A DNA stretch of 57,950 nt from IMG/VR virus record IMGVR_UViG_3300005471_000004, positions 1-57,950 of that record; one strand, 5' to 3'. The notes under the pieces were generated by a model. The model was not told the DNA's origin and ran no database searches. It saw only the letters and a program-made list of their open reading frames with translations. The position numbers were made by a program, and so were the translations under genes. Shown here in pieces: positions 7,967 to 15,904 of the stretch. The stretch's first letter is position 1; every line of letters starts with the position of its first letter. The stretch is from a virus.

Positions 7967-9234
7967 GCTACCCGGTTGACCCGTCGATCACCGGCCAGCA
8001 GCGGGAAGTCCGCTACAGCTACTGGCCGGTGAACTTCGCAATGGGCAACCTGACGGTCATCAGCAACGTTCCACTCCCGTTGTCGGGGGTGGCGTACTCC
8101 AAGGCGATGCGCGAGGTCGGCGAGCTGCGAGCGACGTTGCAGCTCGCCGACGACAGCGTGCGTTCGCTCTATCCCTGGGACAAGATCATCCCCCGTAAGA
8201 CGGCCATCGTCGTGGTGCGGGAGCAGCAGGACCCGGTGAGCGGCCAGTGGATCGCGCAGGCCATGGACTCGTACACCGTGTACGTGGCTCCCAGCGACCC
8301 GGAGACGGGCCGTCAGAGCATCGTCGCCCACTCCACCCCCGAGGCACAGTGGGCGCGGCGCCTGATCACCAAGGGCATGAGCTGGGTCGCGCAGGACCAG
8401 ACGGTCATCGCCGCCGACCTGTGCGACCCCGCCAAGTTTTCCCTGATCCCGCTCGGCGCCAATCCGTGGCCCGGGTACGTGACGGTGGATCCGCCGACGG
8501 TCATGACCGGCGTGCTGCGCAATCACAGCTACGACGAGGGCCAGGAGACCAACCTCCTGGAGGCGCACCAGGCACGCTCCCAGCTGGCCACCAACTCCTA
8601 CGAGTGGACCACCGGCCTGCGCATCCTGAGCGGCGCGAGCGCGGTCAGCGCGCAGTCGTTCCGTCCCGTGTACGTGATGGGCTACCCGCAACTTGGACGG
8701 CGCAGGTCGTCGAACTTCCCCATGCCCACCCTGACCTACGACACCGGCGGCACCGGCAACGTGACCACGCTAAGGGTGAACCGCGACGGCACAGCGGTAC
8801 CCAACATCGTGTGGGGGCGTGGAGACGGCTATGAGGACTTGCAGGTCAAGGCGCAGATCTCGAACATCGACCAGTATGGGAAAGCGGAGTGGGAGTACGG
8901 CTACCTCCAGTCGGAGGAGCGCTTCTCGAACCCGGACGTGAGCAACGTGAACACGCTGGCCGACCACATGTACAAACTGATGTGGGACCGGCTCGGCTCA
9001 GAGCGCTACCTCGCGTCGGTCAGGGTGCGTGGAGACCTGCCGCCCTACTTCGGTAGCTACGTCGTGGGAGATGACATCCTGCTGCGCACGAATGACCGGA
9101 CCTGGCCGCCGGACTGGTATGTCGACGGGTGGATGTACCTGCCCGGCCGGATCTACGGCTGGACGGCGGCACCCCCGCAGGGCGACCAGCACGAGGCGAT
9201 CGACCTTCTCGTGGGCGGAGGGCTGCCGGTATGA
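7963..9234 (+). CDS. Minor tail protein, hub / tail-tip like
   Basis: A 423-residue protein overlapping the lysin-like gene by ATGA. The sequence fits the Siphovirus hub-type protein often found after Dit in actinophages. It has an N-terminal segment with LPLSGVAYSKAMREVGEL, a middle part with the QTVIAADL-type segment, and a C-terminal part with VGDDILL near the end. Such proteins lie at the base of the tail fibre and process contacts with the cell wall. No enzymatic motif is visible. Confidence 0.65.
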   Translation: MSYPVDPSITGQQREVRYSYWPVNFAMGNLTVISNVPLPLSGVAYSKAMREVGELRATLQLADDSVRSLYPWDKIIPRKTAIVVVREQQDPVSGQWIAQAMDSYTVYVAPSDPETGRQSIVAHSTPEAQWARRLITKGMSWVAQDQTVIAADLCDPAKFSLIPLGANPWPGYVTVDPPTVMTGVLRNHSYDEGQETNLLEAHQARSQLATNSYEWTTGLRILSGASAVSAQSFRPVYVMGYPQLGRRRSSNFPMPTLTYDTGGTGNVTTLRVNRDGTAVPNIVWGRGDGYEDLQVKAQISNIDQYGKAEWEYGYLQSEERFSNPDVSNVNTLADHMYKLMWDRLGSERYLASVRVRGDLPPYFGSYVVGDDILLRTNDRTWPPDWYVDGWMYLPGRIYGWTAAPPQGDQHEAIDLLVGGGLPV

Positions 9235-10019
9235 GTTCCCCGTTCAACCCGTACGCGCCGCGTGACCAGAGCGCCGTCGAGGTCATCGCGTACGTGCGCC
9301 GCGCGATCGACGAGATGACGCGCTCGAACCCGATTCAGAGCGCCGTGGTCTCCTCCGGCTTGATCAAGTGGATCGGCAACTACACCAACAGCGGGAACCC
9401 GGACAAGGTCAACTTCCTCTGGATCGGCGAGTTCCTCCCCGGCGATCCGGACATGGGCGGCCGACCTCAGCGAGGCTTCTCGCTCGTGCGCGACGACTCG
9501 CGCGGCGGCGTGTCGGCCATCGCCATGTACGACCCGACGCCGGACGCGGCCAACTCTGGCCTCCGACAGGTCCTGATCGTCACCTCGGGCGACACCAAGC
9601 GCATGTTCGAGGAGTCGCGCGACGGCGGCCAGCGCTACCCCGAGGAATCCCAGTGGATGGGGCCGATCGGCGACTCGGCGCAGATCTGGCCCGGCACGCC
9701 GAACGCGGGTTTCTCGACGCTGTGGGAGGGCCGCGCGAACATCGTCGGCAACAAGCTCAGGTACCGGATGTTCGCCTACAACGACCCTGGCGTGTCCAGC
9801 GAGAGCCGCATGCGCGTGTCCCTGGACAGCGGCGATGTCAGCGGCACGACGCACACGCTCGGAGTGGGCGCGCAGACCGTGTTTGACTCCGAGGTGGACG
9901 TGTCGGCAGGCCGGGGGACGACGGTCAGCTTTCGCTGGGAGGCGCGCTGCACGGCGGGCGGCGGCGGCGCGAACAAGGCGCGCGCGTCCGTGGTCTCGGC
10001 GCGCTGCTACACGCCGTAG
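9231..10019 (+). CDS. Minor tail protein
   Basis: A 262-residue protein starting at ATG 9231, overlapping the hub-like gene by ATGA. The N-terminal quarter includes SSPFNPYAPRDQSAVEVIAYVRRAIDEM, an amphipathic stretch. The rest is beta-rich with a GWARCTAGGGGANKAR-like C-terminal strand pattern and looks like a receptor-facing or carbohydrate-binding module. It is the last clear tail gene before the membrane and lysis group. Function is inferred from location. Confidence 0.55.
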   Translation: MSSPFNPYAPRDQSAVEVIAYVRRAIDEMTRSNPIQSAVVSSGLIKWIGNYTNSGNPDKVNFLWIGEFLPGDPDMGGRPQRGFSLVRDDSRGGVSAIAMYDPTPDAANSGLRQVLIVTSGDTKRMFEESRDGGQRYPEESQWMGPIGDSAQIWPGTPNAGFSTLWEGRANIVGNKLRYRMFAYNDPGVSSESRMRVSLDSGDVSGTTHTLGVGAQTVFDSEVDVSAGRGTTVSFRWEARCTAGGGGANKARASVVSARCYTP

Positions 10020-10096
10020 ACGGCGCAACTGTCGGGCGATCTACATGTCACACTCCCATGATAGGAGCCACCCCCGGACCACATGGGAGAACAACG

Positions 10097-10528
10097 ATGC
10101 GTGACCTACTGCCCGACCTGACGGGGCGCTCCGACTGGGTGGTGATCGTCGTGGTCGCCCTGCTCGTCGCGGGCGCCATCGGCCTGAAGTGGGTCGCCCG
10201 GAATTCCCGCGAGGTCGACGCGCAGGACGATGAGGACGGCGACAGACCGCCGACCGACGTGGAGCGTGCCGGGCTGCCAGCGTCGGACGGGCACACCGCG
10301 CTCGTGCTGACCAAGGCCCTGGATCTCCTCGCCGCCGAAGCGGTCGAGTCGCAGGGTGCCCGCGCGGAAGTGGACCAGCTGCGCGAGAGGTTGCAGGCCT
10401 GCCAGGCTGAGCATGACCGTGTTGCGCAGAACTTCGTGAAAGCCCAGGCTGACCTCGAACAGTGCAACCAGACGTGCAGGAAGCTGGCCATGCGGGCACT
10501 GGAGCTGGGAGGGGACTCTGGTGAGTGA
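10097..10528 (+). CDS. Single-pass membrane protein with coiled coil
   Basis: A 143-residue protein. I choose ATG 10097 because GGGAGAACA lies just upstream. One hydrophobic segment near residues 12-32 (WVVIVVVALLVAGAIGLKW) is followed by an acidic linker, a Glu/Gln/Leu-rich helix and a C-terminal part with several Cys residues. It overlaps the next gene by eight bases and stands between tail and holin-like genes. A lysis accessory role (spanin-like or holin partner) is possible, but nothing in the sequence proves it. Confidence 0.6.
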   Translation: MRDLLPDLTGRSDWVVIVVVALLVAGAIGLKWVARNSREVDAQDDEDGDRPPTDVERAGLPASDGHTALVLTKALDLLAAEAVESQGARAEVDQLRERLQACQAEHDRVAQNFVKAQADLEQCNQTCRKLAMRALELGGDSGE

Positions 10529-11306
10529 CGAGACGGAGCGACTCGACGCGATCGAGACCGCGCACACGGAGGGCGTGGCGGCGGCGAACGCACTCGGCGA
10601 GGGCTTGAGTCACAAGGCTGACCGGCGCGACGTCTGGAAGGTGGCGGCGGTCGTCGCGTGCCTGGGCGCCGCCGTGTCCATCGGCGTCAGCCTGGTCGCT
10701 GCCTATCAGGTGGTCGGCTGGCAGGCTGAGCGGACCGCAGAGCTTGCGAAGACCGCTACCGAGCAGGAGCGCACCCGCCAGGCGATCGAGGCCCTGGAGA
10801 AGGCGAATAAGGACCTCCAGGCGCGCGGGCAACAGCCGGTCGTGCCACCGGCCGGTCTCCAGTCGGAGGAGACCCTCGTCGCGGCCGCGTCCGCGCGCGT
10901 GCTGGCCAACCTCCCACCGGCGCCGATGCCGACGGGCGAGCAGGTGGGGAACGCGGTCGCGAGCTACATGATCACGAACCCGGTCAGCGTGTCGCCGTCG
11001 CTGGTCGCCCAGCAGGTATCCGCCTACTACGCGGCCAACCCACCGGCACCCGGTCGGCAAGGTGAGCCGGGCGCGTCCGGAACCCCAGGCACCCCGGGCG
11101 AGAAGGGCGAGCAGGGAATCCCCGGCGAGCCGGGGCACACCCCGACCGCCGACGAGATCATGGCCGTGTTCAACGAGGCGGCCGCACAGAACCCCGACCT
11201 GTTGTGCGCGGGCAAGGGGAAGTTCACCGAGGTGCGCGGATTCGTGAAGGTGCCGCCCGACCTCGTTCCGCAGGAGCGGGCCTTCTGGGTCTGCCTGCCG
11301 CAATAG
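10521..11306 (+). CDS. Membrane protein with collagen-like Gly-X-Y segment
   Basis: A 261-residue protein starting at GTG 10521. An N-terminal charged helix is followed by one transmembrane segment (about residues 41-66), then a coiled-coil-like Glu/Ala region, a proline-rich linker and a collagen-like run of about nine Gly-X-Y triplets (residues about 175-202). The C-terminus holds two Cys residues. Collagen-like repeats are frequent in phage fibres, but the transmembrane helix and the neighbouring holin-like gene favour a membrane-anchored trimer in the infected cell. Confidence 0.65.
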   Translation: MSDETERLDAIETAHTEGVAAANALGEGLSHKADRRDVWKVAAVVACLGAAVSIGVSLVAAYQVVGWQAERTAELAKTATEQERTRQAIEALEKANKDLQARGQQPVVPPAGLQSEETLVAAASARVLANLPPAPMPTGEQVGNAVASYMITNPVSVSPSLVAQQVSAYYAANPPAPGRQGEPGASGTPGTPGEKGEQGIPGEPGHTPTADEIMAVFNEAAAQNPDLLCAGKGKFTEVRGFVKVPPDLVPQERAFWVCLPQ

Positions 11307-11319
11307 AAAGGATCATCCC

Positions 11320-11649
11320 ATGACCGAACCTGTGCCGAACGTCCGCGACATCGGCGTTTCGATCATCAGGACCGTCGTCCCGAGTTTGTGGGGCGCTGGC
11401 CTCACCTGGCTGGCCACGCAGATCCCCGCGCTGGCGCCGGTGCTCAACGAGTCCGGCATGACCGGACTGGGCGCCGTGCTGGCCGCCACGCTCATCGGCA
11501 TCTGGTACGCGCTCTTCCGCTCGATCGAGTCGAAGCTCCCCGCGTGGCTCACCGTGCTGGTGCTCGGCTCGAACAGGCCGCCGATCTACGACCCGGCCGA
11601 CCTGAAGCCGAGGGGCCTGCGCCTGCCGGTCGACGGCGACCGCCTGTAG
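11320..11649 (+). CDS. Holin-like membrane protein
   Basis: A 109-residue protein with AAAGGA ahead of ATG 11320. It has two hydrophobic segments (about residues 19-36 and 48-68) and a charged C-terminal tail, the size and layout of class II holins. It is the last gene of the rightward structural and lysis operon and is followed at once by a strong hairpin. Holins form membrane lesions that release or activate the endolysin. The identification rests on topology and position. Confidence 0.6.
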   Translation: MTEPVPNVRDIGVSIIRTVVPSLWGAGLTWLATQIPALAPVLNESGMTGLGAVLAATLIGIWYALFRSIESKLPAWLTVLVLGSNRPPIYDPADLKPRGLRLPVDGDRL

Positions 11650-11656
11650 CTGGGTG

Positions 11657-11694
11657 CCGCCGCCGGGAGGGTTGCCTGCACCTCCCGGCGGCGG
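11657..11694. terminator. Bidirectional hairpin between convergent operons
   Basis: A perfect 14-bp inverted repeat (11657-11670 with 11681-11694, arms CCGCCGCCGGGAGG) has a 10-base loop. It lies between the stop of the holin-like gene and the stop of the leftward gene at 11698. There is no clear T run. Position between convergent units makes termination in both directions likely. Confidence 0.8.
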
Positions 11695-11697
11695 TGG

Positions 11698-11961
11698 TCA
11701 CGACTCGTAGGTTGCGGTGATGGTGATCTGGATGTTCTCGCAGGAGCCGAGCAGCCACTCCAGGTAGGCCATGCGCTCACGGTCGGCCTTCTCCAGGTTG
11801 TCGAGGCCTTCCTGGATCTTCATGATCTCCCAGGCCCCCATCTGGAAGGTCTTGACGGTCTTCACCTCGTGCCACTCGCCCTCGATGAACTCGCGGGTGA
11901 TTTCCTCGCTGTTGGGCGAGCGCTTCACGATGTTCTGGACGCGGTCCTCACGGAATGCCAT
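11698..11961 (-). CDS. Hypothetical protein, last gene of the leftward early region
   Basis: An 87-residue charged protein. The start at 11961 is fixed by the conserved leader and the AGGGAG site directly upstream; longer in-frame starts would lie inside the promoter element. No domain is recognised. It is transcribed on its own from the promoter at 12004-12033, separate from the operon behind it. Confidence 0.75.
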   Translation of the reverse strand: MAFREDRVQNIVKRSPNSEEITREFIEGEWHEVKTVKTFQMGAWEIMKIQEGLDNLEKADRERMAYLEWLLGSCENIQITITATYES

Positions 11962-12003
11962 TTCGGTTCTCCCTCTCGGTTGTCCCTCTGTGCTGGTAAA
12001 ACC

Positions 12004-12033
12004 ATCATGCCCCACGAATGACGGGGGTGTCAA
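12004..12033 (-). promoter_or_regulatory. Composite promoter, leftward, for the 11698-11961 gene
   Basis: On the minus strand a TTGACA box (12028-12033), an 18-bp spacer with CCCC...TGGGG arms and a CATGAT -10 box are followed by the conserved leader GGGACAACCGAGAGGGAGAACC before the start codon. Confidence 0.85.
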
Positions 12034-12049
12034 ATCGTGGGGCATGACG

Positions 12050-12292
12050 TCACTCGAACAGAGCAACCTGGTTCGGGTCCGGCGGCCGTGACTTGGACTT
12101 TCGCCGCAGGGTGGGGCTCTCGATCTTCATCAGCCGCCACTCCAGCTCTTCGTGAGCCAGCATCATCCTGTCGTGGTCCGGCGTGCCGGTCTGAGCGTGA
12201 TACGAGCCGTACCGTTCGTCATGCTCCCGCATCTCCCGCAGCTTCAGCAGGAGGTCACCGGCGAGCGCGCCCAGTGCCTGGCGCTTGTTCAT
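12050..12292 (-). CDS. Hypothetical protein
   Basis: An 80-residue charged, mostly helical protein (EHDERYGSYH, EELEWRLMK). GGGGAGG precedes ATG 12292. The C-terminal PDPNQVALFE end resembles a short beta-clamp or SSB-type tail only superficially. It is the last gene of the leftward operon that begins near 15245-15784. No function is assigned. Confidence 0.7.
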   Translation of the reverse strand: MNKRQALGALAGDLLLKLREMREHDERYGSYHAQTGTPDHDRMMLAHEELEWRLMKIESPTLRRKSKSRPPDPNQVALFE

Positions 12293-12306
12293 GCGGACCT
12301 CCCCGG

Positions 12307-12396
12307 CTACATCTTGACCGGCTTGGGCGGGTCAGGCTTGGGCGGCGGCTTGGGCAGGACGTTGCCCTCCGGGTCCCAGGGGTGTCCTTCTCCCAT
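12307..12396 (-). CDS. Small proline- and lysine-rich protein (29 aa)
   Basis: A short frame with GGAGG at good spacing ahead of ATG 12396, filling the gap between the neighbouring genes exactly. The product ends in a PKPPPKPDPPKPVKM-type tail. It is too short for domain assignment. The tight fit in the operon is the main support. Confidence 0.5.
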   Translation of the reverse strand: MGEGHPWDPEGNVLPKPPPKPDPPKPVKM

Positions 12397-12398
12397 GG

Positions 12399-12914
12399 TC
12401 AGCCTCCGATCTGGTCGAGTGGCGTGGACATCAGCACGATCTGGCGAGCCCTCTCGATGGGGACGTTGAGCAGCTGGGCGACGGCCTGCGCCTTGTCCTC
12501 GTCCGGGATGGGGCGCCCGGTCGACTCGGCCTCGTTGCGGGGGTCGATCTCGCCCGTCCACTTCTCGCACGGGAACGGCGTACCGCACGAGCCGCACAGC
12601 TCCCGACCCTCAAGGTTGACGAGGAAGTGGTGCACGCCGTCCTGACCCATGTTCGCGATGCGGAGCGACTGCTCGTTGCGCACCGTCGCGACCTGCTCGG
12701 CGGTGGCGTCCTCGATCTCGGCGACCGCCGCCATCATCTCGGCGTCGGGCGGCGTGTAGGCCTCGGCCGCGAGGTGGTTCGGCACATCCTCCAGCAGGCT
12801 GGAGTCCACCGGGATCTGCACGCTTCCTCCGCGCACGTCCCGCTCCATTCGGTTGAACTCCTCCGCGATCAGCTCGTAGTCCGGGATTTCCTGCACCGGA
12901 TCGTTCTCGTTCAC
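12399..12914 (-). CDS. Hypothetical acidic protein with CxxC
   Basis: A 171-residue acidic protein with one CGSCGTPFPC motif near residues 107-116 that could bind a metal. The start at ATG 12914 overlaps the stop of the upstream gene by four bases. The C-terminal part (AVAQLLNVPIERARQIVL) looks like a helical DNA- or protein-binding tail. It shares the operon with the 12911 gene and may work with it. Function unknown. Confidence 0.75.
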   Translation of the reverse strand: MNENDPVQEIPDYELIAEEFNRMERDVRGGSVQIPVDSSLLEDVPNHLAAEAYTPPDAEMMAAVAEIEDATAEQVATVRNEQSLRIANMGQDGVHHFLVNLEGRELCGSCGTPFPCEKWTGEIDPRNEAESTGRPIPDEDKAQAVAQLLNVPIERARQIVLMSTPLDQIGG

Positions 12915-13642
12915 TTCGCTACCTTCCTCTCCACCTTGACGCCCTTGAGCTTCACGGTCTTCACGATCGCGCTGTTCACGGTCGCCGCGAGCTGGTCGTC
13001 TCCAGCGCGCGCGATCATGTCAGCGTAGGCCCGCACCTTGGTGACCTGCGGCTCGAACTTGCCACACCGCAGCAACTCGTACGCGGTGGCGATGGCGTAC
13101 TCCGCGAGCACCTCGGCGAGGTCCTCGGGCGGAATCTCGCTGTCCCCGTTGACGACGTTTTCCACCTGCGTGTCGATCCGGTGCATTCCGCCGGTGAGCG
13201 GCGAATACCCAGGGTCGCGGGCGTCGAAGGCGCACTTCGCGGCGGCCGCGATCAGGGCGTGCAGGTCGATGCTGTAGTTGTTCGCCGTGTCGGCGGCAAC
13301 CCGCAGGTCCCCCTCTGTGTCCGGCACGTTCATCGACTCGCGCGGTGCCACCTCGCGCCCGCCCAGGGCCAGCTCGAACTCCTCCTTCTGGTAGGAGTTG
13401 ATCGCCGTGCGGCCTGCCTTGAACGCCCGCTCGAACTCGCCCAGCATTTCGGCCGCGCCCGCCAGGCGACGCTGCACCTCGTAGGTGTCCTCCGGCCTGG
13501 TGACCTCGCCGCGTGCCCGCACGAGCTGGTCGTAGCCGCCGTCGATCGCCTCCAGAACCTGCCGCTTCAGGTCCTGAGCGGTGGGCAGTTTGCCGAAGAT
13601 CGCGGGCAACGGCTCCAGCTCGGCGCGATCCTGGATCACCAC
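12911..13642 (-). CDS. Hypothetical protein
   Basis: A 243-residue, mostly helical protein starting at GTG 13642 within the end of the upstream gene. It shows two helical halves joined by a Pro/Asp-rich linker (about residues 95-110), then SIDLHALIAAAAKCAFDARD. It has no catalytic motif that I recognise. Co-transcription with small early proteins suggests a role in early takeover or DNA metabolism. That is inference. Confidence 0.75.
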   Translation of the reverse strand: MVIQDRAELEPLPAIFGKLPTAQDLKRQVLEAIDGGYDQLVRARGEVTRPEDTYEVQRRLAGAAEMLGEFERAFKAGRTAINSYQKEEFELALGGREVAPRESMNVPDTEGDLRVAADTANNYSIDLHALIAAAAKCAFDARDPGYSPLTGGMHRIDTQVENVVNGDSEIPPEDLAEVLAEYAIATAYELLRCGKFEPQVTKVRAYADMIARAGDDQLAATVNSAIVKTVKLKGVKVERKVAK

Positions 13643-13821
13643 TCGCCCCTCCTGTGCGCGTCACGGAGCGCCTCGTGGATCGGCGCCAGTGCCGTCTCCC
13701 AGTATGGAGGGCTGTTGTCGTCCTCCAGGTAGTCGTACAGCTCCATGGCCTGCTGTGGATTCAGGCTGATGGTCACGTCCTTGGTGCCCATCAGCTCCAC
13801 CTGCGCGCGCTCCTCGGTCAC
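13636..13821 (-). CDS. Hypothetical small protein
   Basis: A 61-residue protein starting at GTG 13821, overlapping the genes on both sides by a few bases. The sequence (TISLNPQQAMELYDYLED) resembles a short beta-strand plus helix module found in small phage proteins. No function is assigned. Confidence 0.7.
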   Translation of the reverse strand: MTEERAQVELMGTKDVTISLNPQQAMELYDYLEDDNSPPYWETALAPIHEALRDAHRRGEW

Positions 13822-14258
13822 TGGACGTACACCCCCGGTGTGGCCAAGCCGCCCGCGTGGCCAAGCATCTGGCCAACCTGCATATTCACGCCGGACACCG
13901 GCGCATTCTGCTGGGCGATGACGCTGGCAGCGCCACGCTTGGTTCCCAGACGTGGCCCGTCCTCGGGGGAGTCGATCTCGAACACGTGAAAGGCGGCCCG
14001 TCCGTGTCGGCGGGGCGAGCCGAGGTAGCTCAGCGCACCAGCGTTGTGCGGGACGCGGGCACCGGGGGTGAGCACGATGAAGCGTCGCTCCTCGTCCTTC
14101 AGGAAGTCCGGGTCGCAGATGACCGTGAGGTGGAGGATCTCGTCCTGGTCGTAAGCCACCGTCAGGATCTGGGCGCGCTTGGGCAAGGTCAGGCGGTTGT
14201 CTCCGATGTCGAGCTGGAGCTCTCGAATCGAGCAGTTGAACGGGCGGATCCTCTTCAC
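13818..14258 (-). CDS. Hypothetical protein (DUF7352-like pattern)
   Basis: A 146-residue protein with GAGGAG ahead of GTG 14258. The first 95 residues carry an alternating beta pattern with AQILTVAYDQDEILHLTVIC and a C-terminal strand FHVFEI, a pattern I associate with a small actinophage domain of unknown function. The last 40 residues are low-complexity Gly/Ala/Val. Not enzymatic by any visible motif. Confidence 0.7.
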   Translation of the reverse strand: MKRIRPFNCSIRELQLDIGDNRLTLPKRAQILTVAYDQDEILHLTVICDPDFLKDEERRFIVLTPGARVPHNAGALSYLGSPRRHGRAAFHVFEIDSPEDGPRLGTKRGAASVIAQQNAPVSGVNMQVGQMLGHAGGLATPGVYVQ

Positions 14259-14536
14259 TGCTGGCTCCTCATTTCGTAGCTGAACAGGTCGAGCAGGGTC
14301 GCCGCGTCGTGGTAGTGCCCGAGTCCGGCCGAGCTGTCAGCGAACTCGTGCAGCACGTCGGCCGCGTCGGCGAAGGCGGCGGCGCGCGCGGCAGGCTCGG
14401 CGGCATGCCACGCGGCCACGACGAGCTGTTGAGCGGCGCGCGGATCGAGCAGGACCCCGCCGACGAGCTGGACGGCGCGCAGAGCCTCGACCATGCCTGA
14501 CACCTCGTCCAGCACGATCATGCTGTCGCCGCTCAT
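14255..14536 (-). CDS. Hypothetical helical protein
   Basis: A 93-residue protein rich in Ala and Leu, with AGGAG ahead of ATG 14536. Most of it is predicted helix. It overlaps both neighbours by four bases. No recognisable domain. Confidence 0.7.
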   Translation of the reverse strand: MSGDSMIVLDEVSGMVEALRAVQLVGGVLLDPRAAQQLVVAAWHAAEPAARAAAFADAADVLHEFADSSAGLGHYHDAATLLDLFSYEMRSQQ

Positions 14537-14784
14537 CTCGGTGGCTCCTGGCTCTCCACCGTGTGTGCGAGCTTGTCGAGCAGCGGTGCGGGCAAGGGGC
14601 CTGCTGCTCGCGCGATCTCGGCCAGCTCCCGCAGGATCGACGAGCAGGCGGCGACGGCGTACCGGCGGTCAACGGTGGTGGGCGGAAGGTCTCGACGCTG
14701 CCCGTTGACGACGCCCTGGGTGCGGTACTTGGTGCCACGAACGGCGACCGCCGCGCGCTGCGCCAAAAAGCCTGCCAGGTTCAT
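14533..14784 (-). CDS. Hypothetical small basic protein
   Basis: An 83-residue basic protein with overlapping starts and stops on both sides. The first half is Arg/Gln-rich, the second half helical. No family recognised. It belongs to the leftward operon that begins near 15784. Confidence 0.65.
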   Translation of the reverse strand: MNLAGFLAQRAAVAVRGTKYRTQGVVNGQRRDLPPTTVDRRYAVAACSSILRELAEIARAAGPLPAPLLDKLAHTVESQEPPR

Positions 14785-15245
14785 GCCGACACGCTCGCCT
14801 GCGCGTCGCGGTGCTCGACCAGGGCGTCCCGGTAGCCGCGCGCCCCGGCGGTGGATTCGCCATGCCGTTCGACTCGGCCGATCAGGTCCTCCGCGTCGCG
14901 GATCAGGGCGTCCAGCGAGTAGTCCTCAAGAAGCTCGCTGATCCCGTCCAGGGTGGCCTCGTGCACCGCCTGGTAGGTCATCTCCTCAATGGCAACGCGA
15001 GAGCGCTGGCGGGCCAGCTGGACGGCCTTGAGTCCTTCCTCGTTGAGCTGGAACAGCGAGGTTGGTACACCGCTACCGGTGCGAGAGCTGCCCTTGCCCA
15101 GGTGGTCACCCCATCCCCGGCTGAAGAACAGGCGGCCGACCGTGTACGGGACCAGGTACCGGCCGTCGGCGGGCGCGCTCTCCAGAACCTTCCTGCTGGT
15201 CGGGGGCAGCGCGTCGACCGGGTCAAGACCCTGCTTGCGTGTCAT
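14781..15245 (-). CDS. Hypothetical protein
   Basis: A 154-residue protein. The N-terminal half (residues about 12-60) has a winged-helix-like look, with YLVPYTVGRLFF and SLFQLNEEGLKAVQLA. The C-terminal half is helical and acidic. Its ATG overlaps the stop of the 15245 gene by one base. A DNA-binding role is possible but not demonstrated. Confidence 0.65.
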   Translation of the reverse strand: MTRKQGLDPVDALPPTSRKVLESAPADGRYLVPYTVGRLFFSRGWGDHLGKGSSRTGSGVPTSLFQLNEEGLKAVQLARQRSRVAIEEMTYQAVHEATLDGISELLEDYSLDALIRDAEDLIGRVERHGESTAGARGYRDALVEHRDAQASVSA

Positions 15246-15784
15246 CAGGGACCCGTCCTCTCAATGGTGATCGCGTAACTCGGGTCGACGTCCTCGACCT
15301 GGTCGATGGAGTACAGGGCGCACGCGTCGCACGTGGACCAGGCGTTCTCCTCGGTCCGGCCGGACTCGGCGGTTACCGTGGCGTAGATGTTGCAGCTGAT
15401 GTCGCCCTCGTGGCAGTAGCAGCAGGTTTCGCCCTGATTGTCGACGCGGTCGACGGCGGAGAACTTGATCGAGTACTCGCGCAGGATGACGTTTTCGGCG
15501 TCTGCGCGGCCTTTGCGCTGGTGCTCCTGCGCGTTGAGCAGCGCGGACTGTGGGTGCAGCTCGTAGCCGTCCTCGCGCTCAATGAGCGACAGCCCGAACC
15601 GCTTGACGGCGCCGCCTTTGACGGCGTCGCTGTGCCAGTACGCGCGGACGTGGGCGCTGGGGACCAGGCCGGTGTGAATCTCGTAGACGTGTTCGATGCA
15701 CACCCAGCGGCCACGTGGACCGTAGCCGTCAGTGAGGCGCAGCTTCATTCCGGGCTTGACCTCGTTGTGCTGCACTCGCTTCAT
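15245..15784 (-). CDS. Hypothetical protein with Cys motifs
   Basis: A 179-residue protein. Start 15784 is fixed by the conserved leader and CGGAG site; the longer frame would run into the promoter. It has two Cys groups: GETCCYCHEGDISC near residues 129-142 and STCDACALY near 160-168, compatible with one zinc site. It is the first gene of the leftward operon ending at 12050. Function unknown. Confidence 0.75.
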   Translation of the reverse strand: MKRVQHNEVKPGMKLRLTDGYGPRGRWVCIEHVYEIHTGLVPSAHVRAYWHSDAVKGGAVKRFGLSLIEREDGYELHPQSALLNAQEHQRKGRADAENVILREYSIKFSAVDRVDNQGETCCYCHEGDISCNIYATVTAESGRTEENAWSTCDACALYSIDQVEDVDPSYAITIERTGP

Positions 15785-15820
15785 CGGGTTCTCCGTTCTC
15801 GTTGTTCCCGTTGTGAAGCC

Positions 15821-15850
15821 ATCATGCCCCCTGGAGAGTGGGGGTGTCAA
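15821..15850 (-). promoter_or_regulatory. Composite promoter, leftward, for the 15784-12050 operon
   Basis: On the minus strand a TTGACA box (15845-15850), an 18-bp spacer and a CATGAT -10 box are followed by a diverged leader (GGGAACAACGAGAACGGAG) before ATG 15784. Confidence 0.85.
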
Positions 15851-15853
15851 GCT

Positions 15854-15896
15854 GACTCCCACAATACCCGACATGAACGGGGGTATTGTGGGAGTC
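15854..15896. terminator. 16-bp perfect inverted repeat between SSB gene and leftward promoter
   Basis: Arms 15854-15869 and 15881-15896 pair perfectly over 16 bp around an 11-base loop. It lies just after the SSB stop (15905) for leftward transcription and just ahead of the next leftward promoter. It probably ends the SSB operon and insulates the next unit. It has no T tract, so an operator role is also possible. Confidence 0.7.
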
Positions 15897-15904
15897 GTCG
15901 CAGG

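Noticed and set aside
10057-10062. CATGAT box ahead of the 10097 gene
   Set aside because: No -35-like hexamer or palindromic spacer lies 17-18 bases upstream.
15854-15896. Phage attachment site
   Set aside because: No integrase gene and no tRNA-gene identity block is visible; the element fits a terminator or insulator better.
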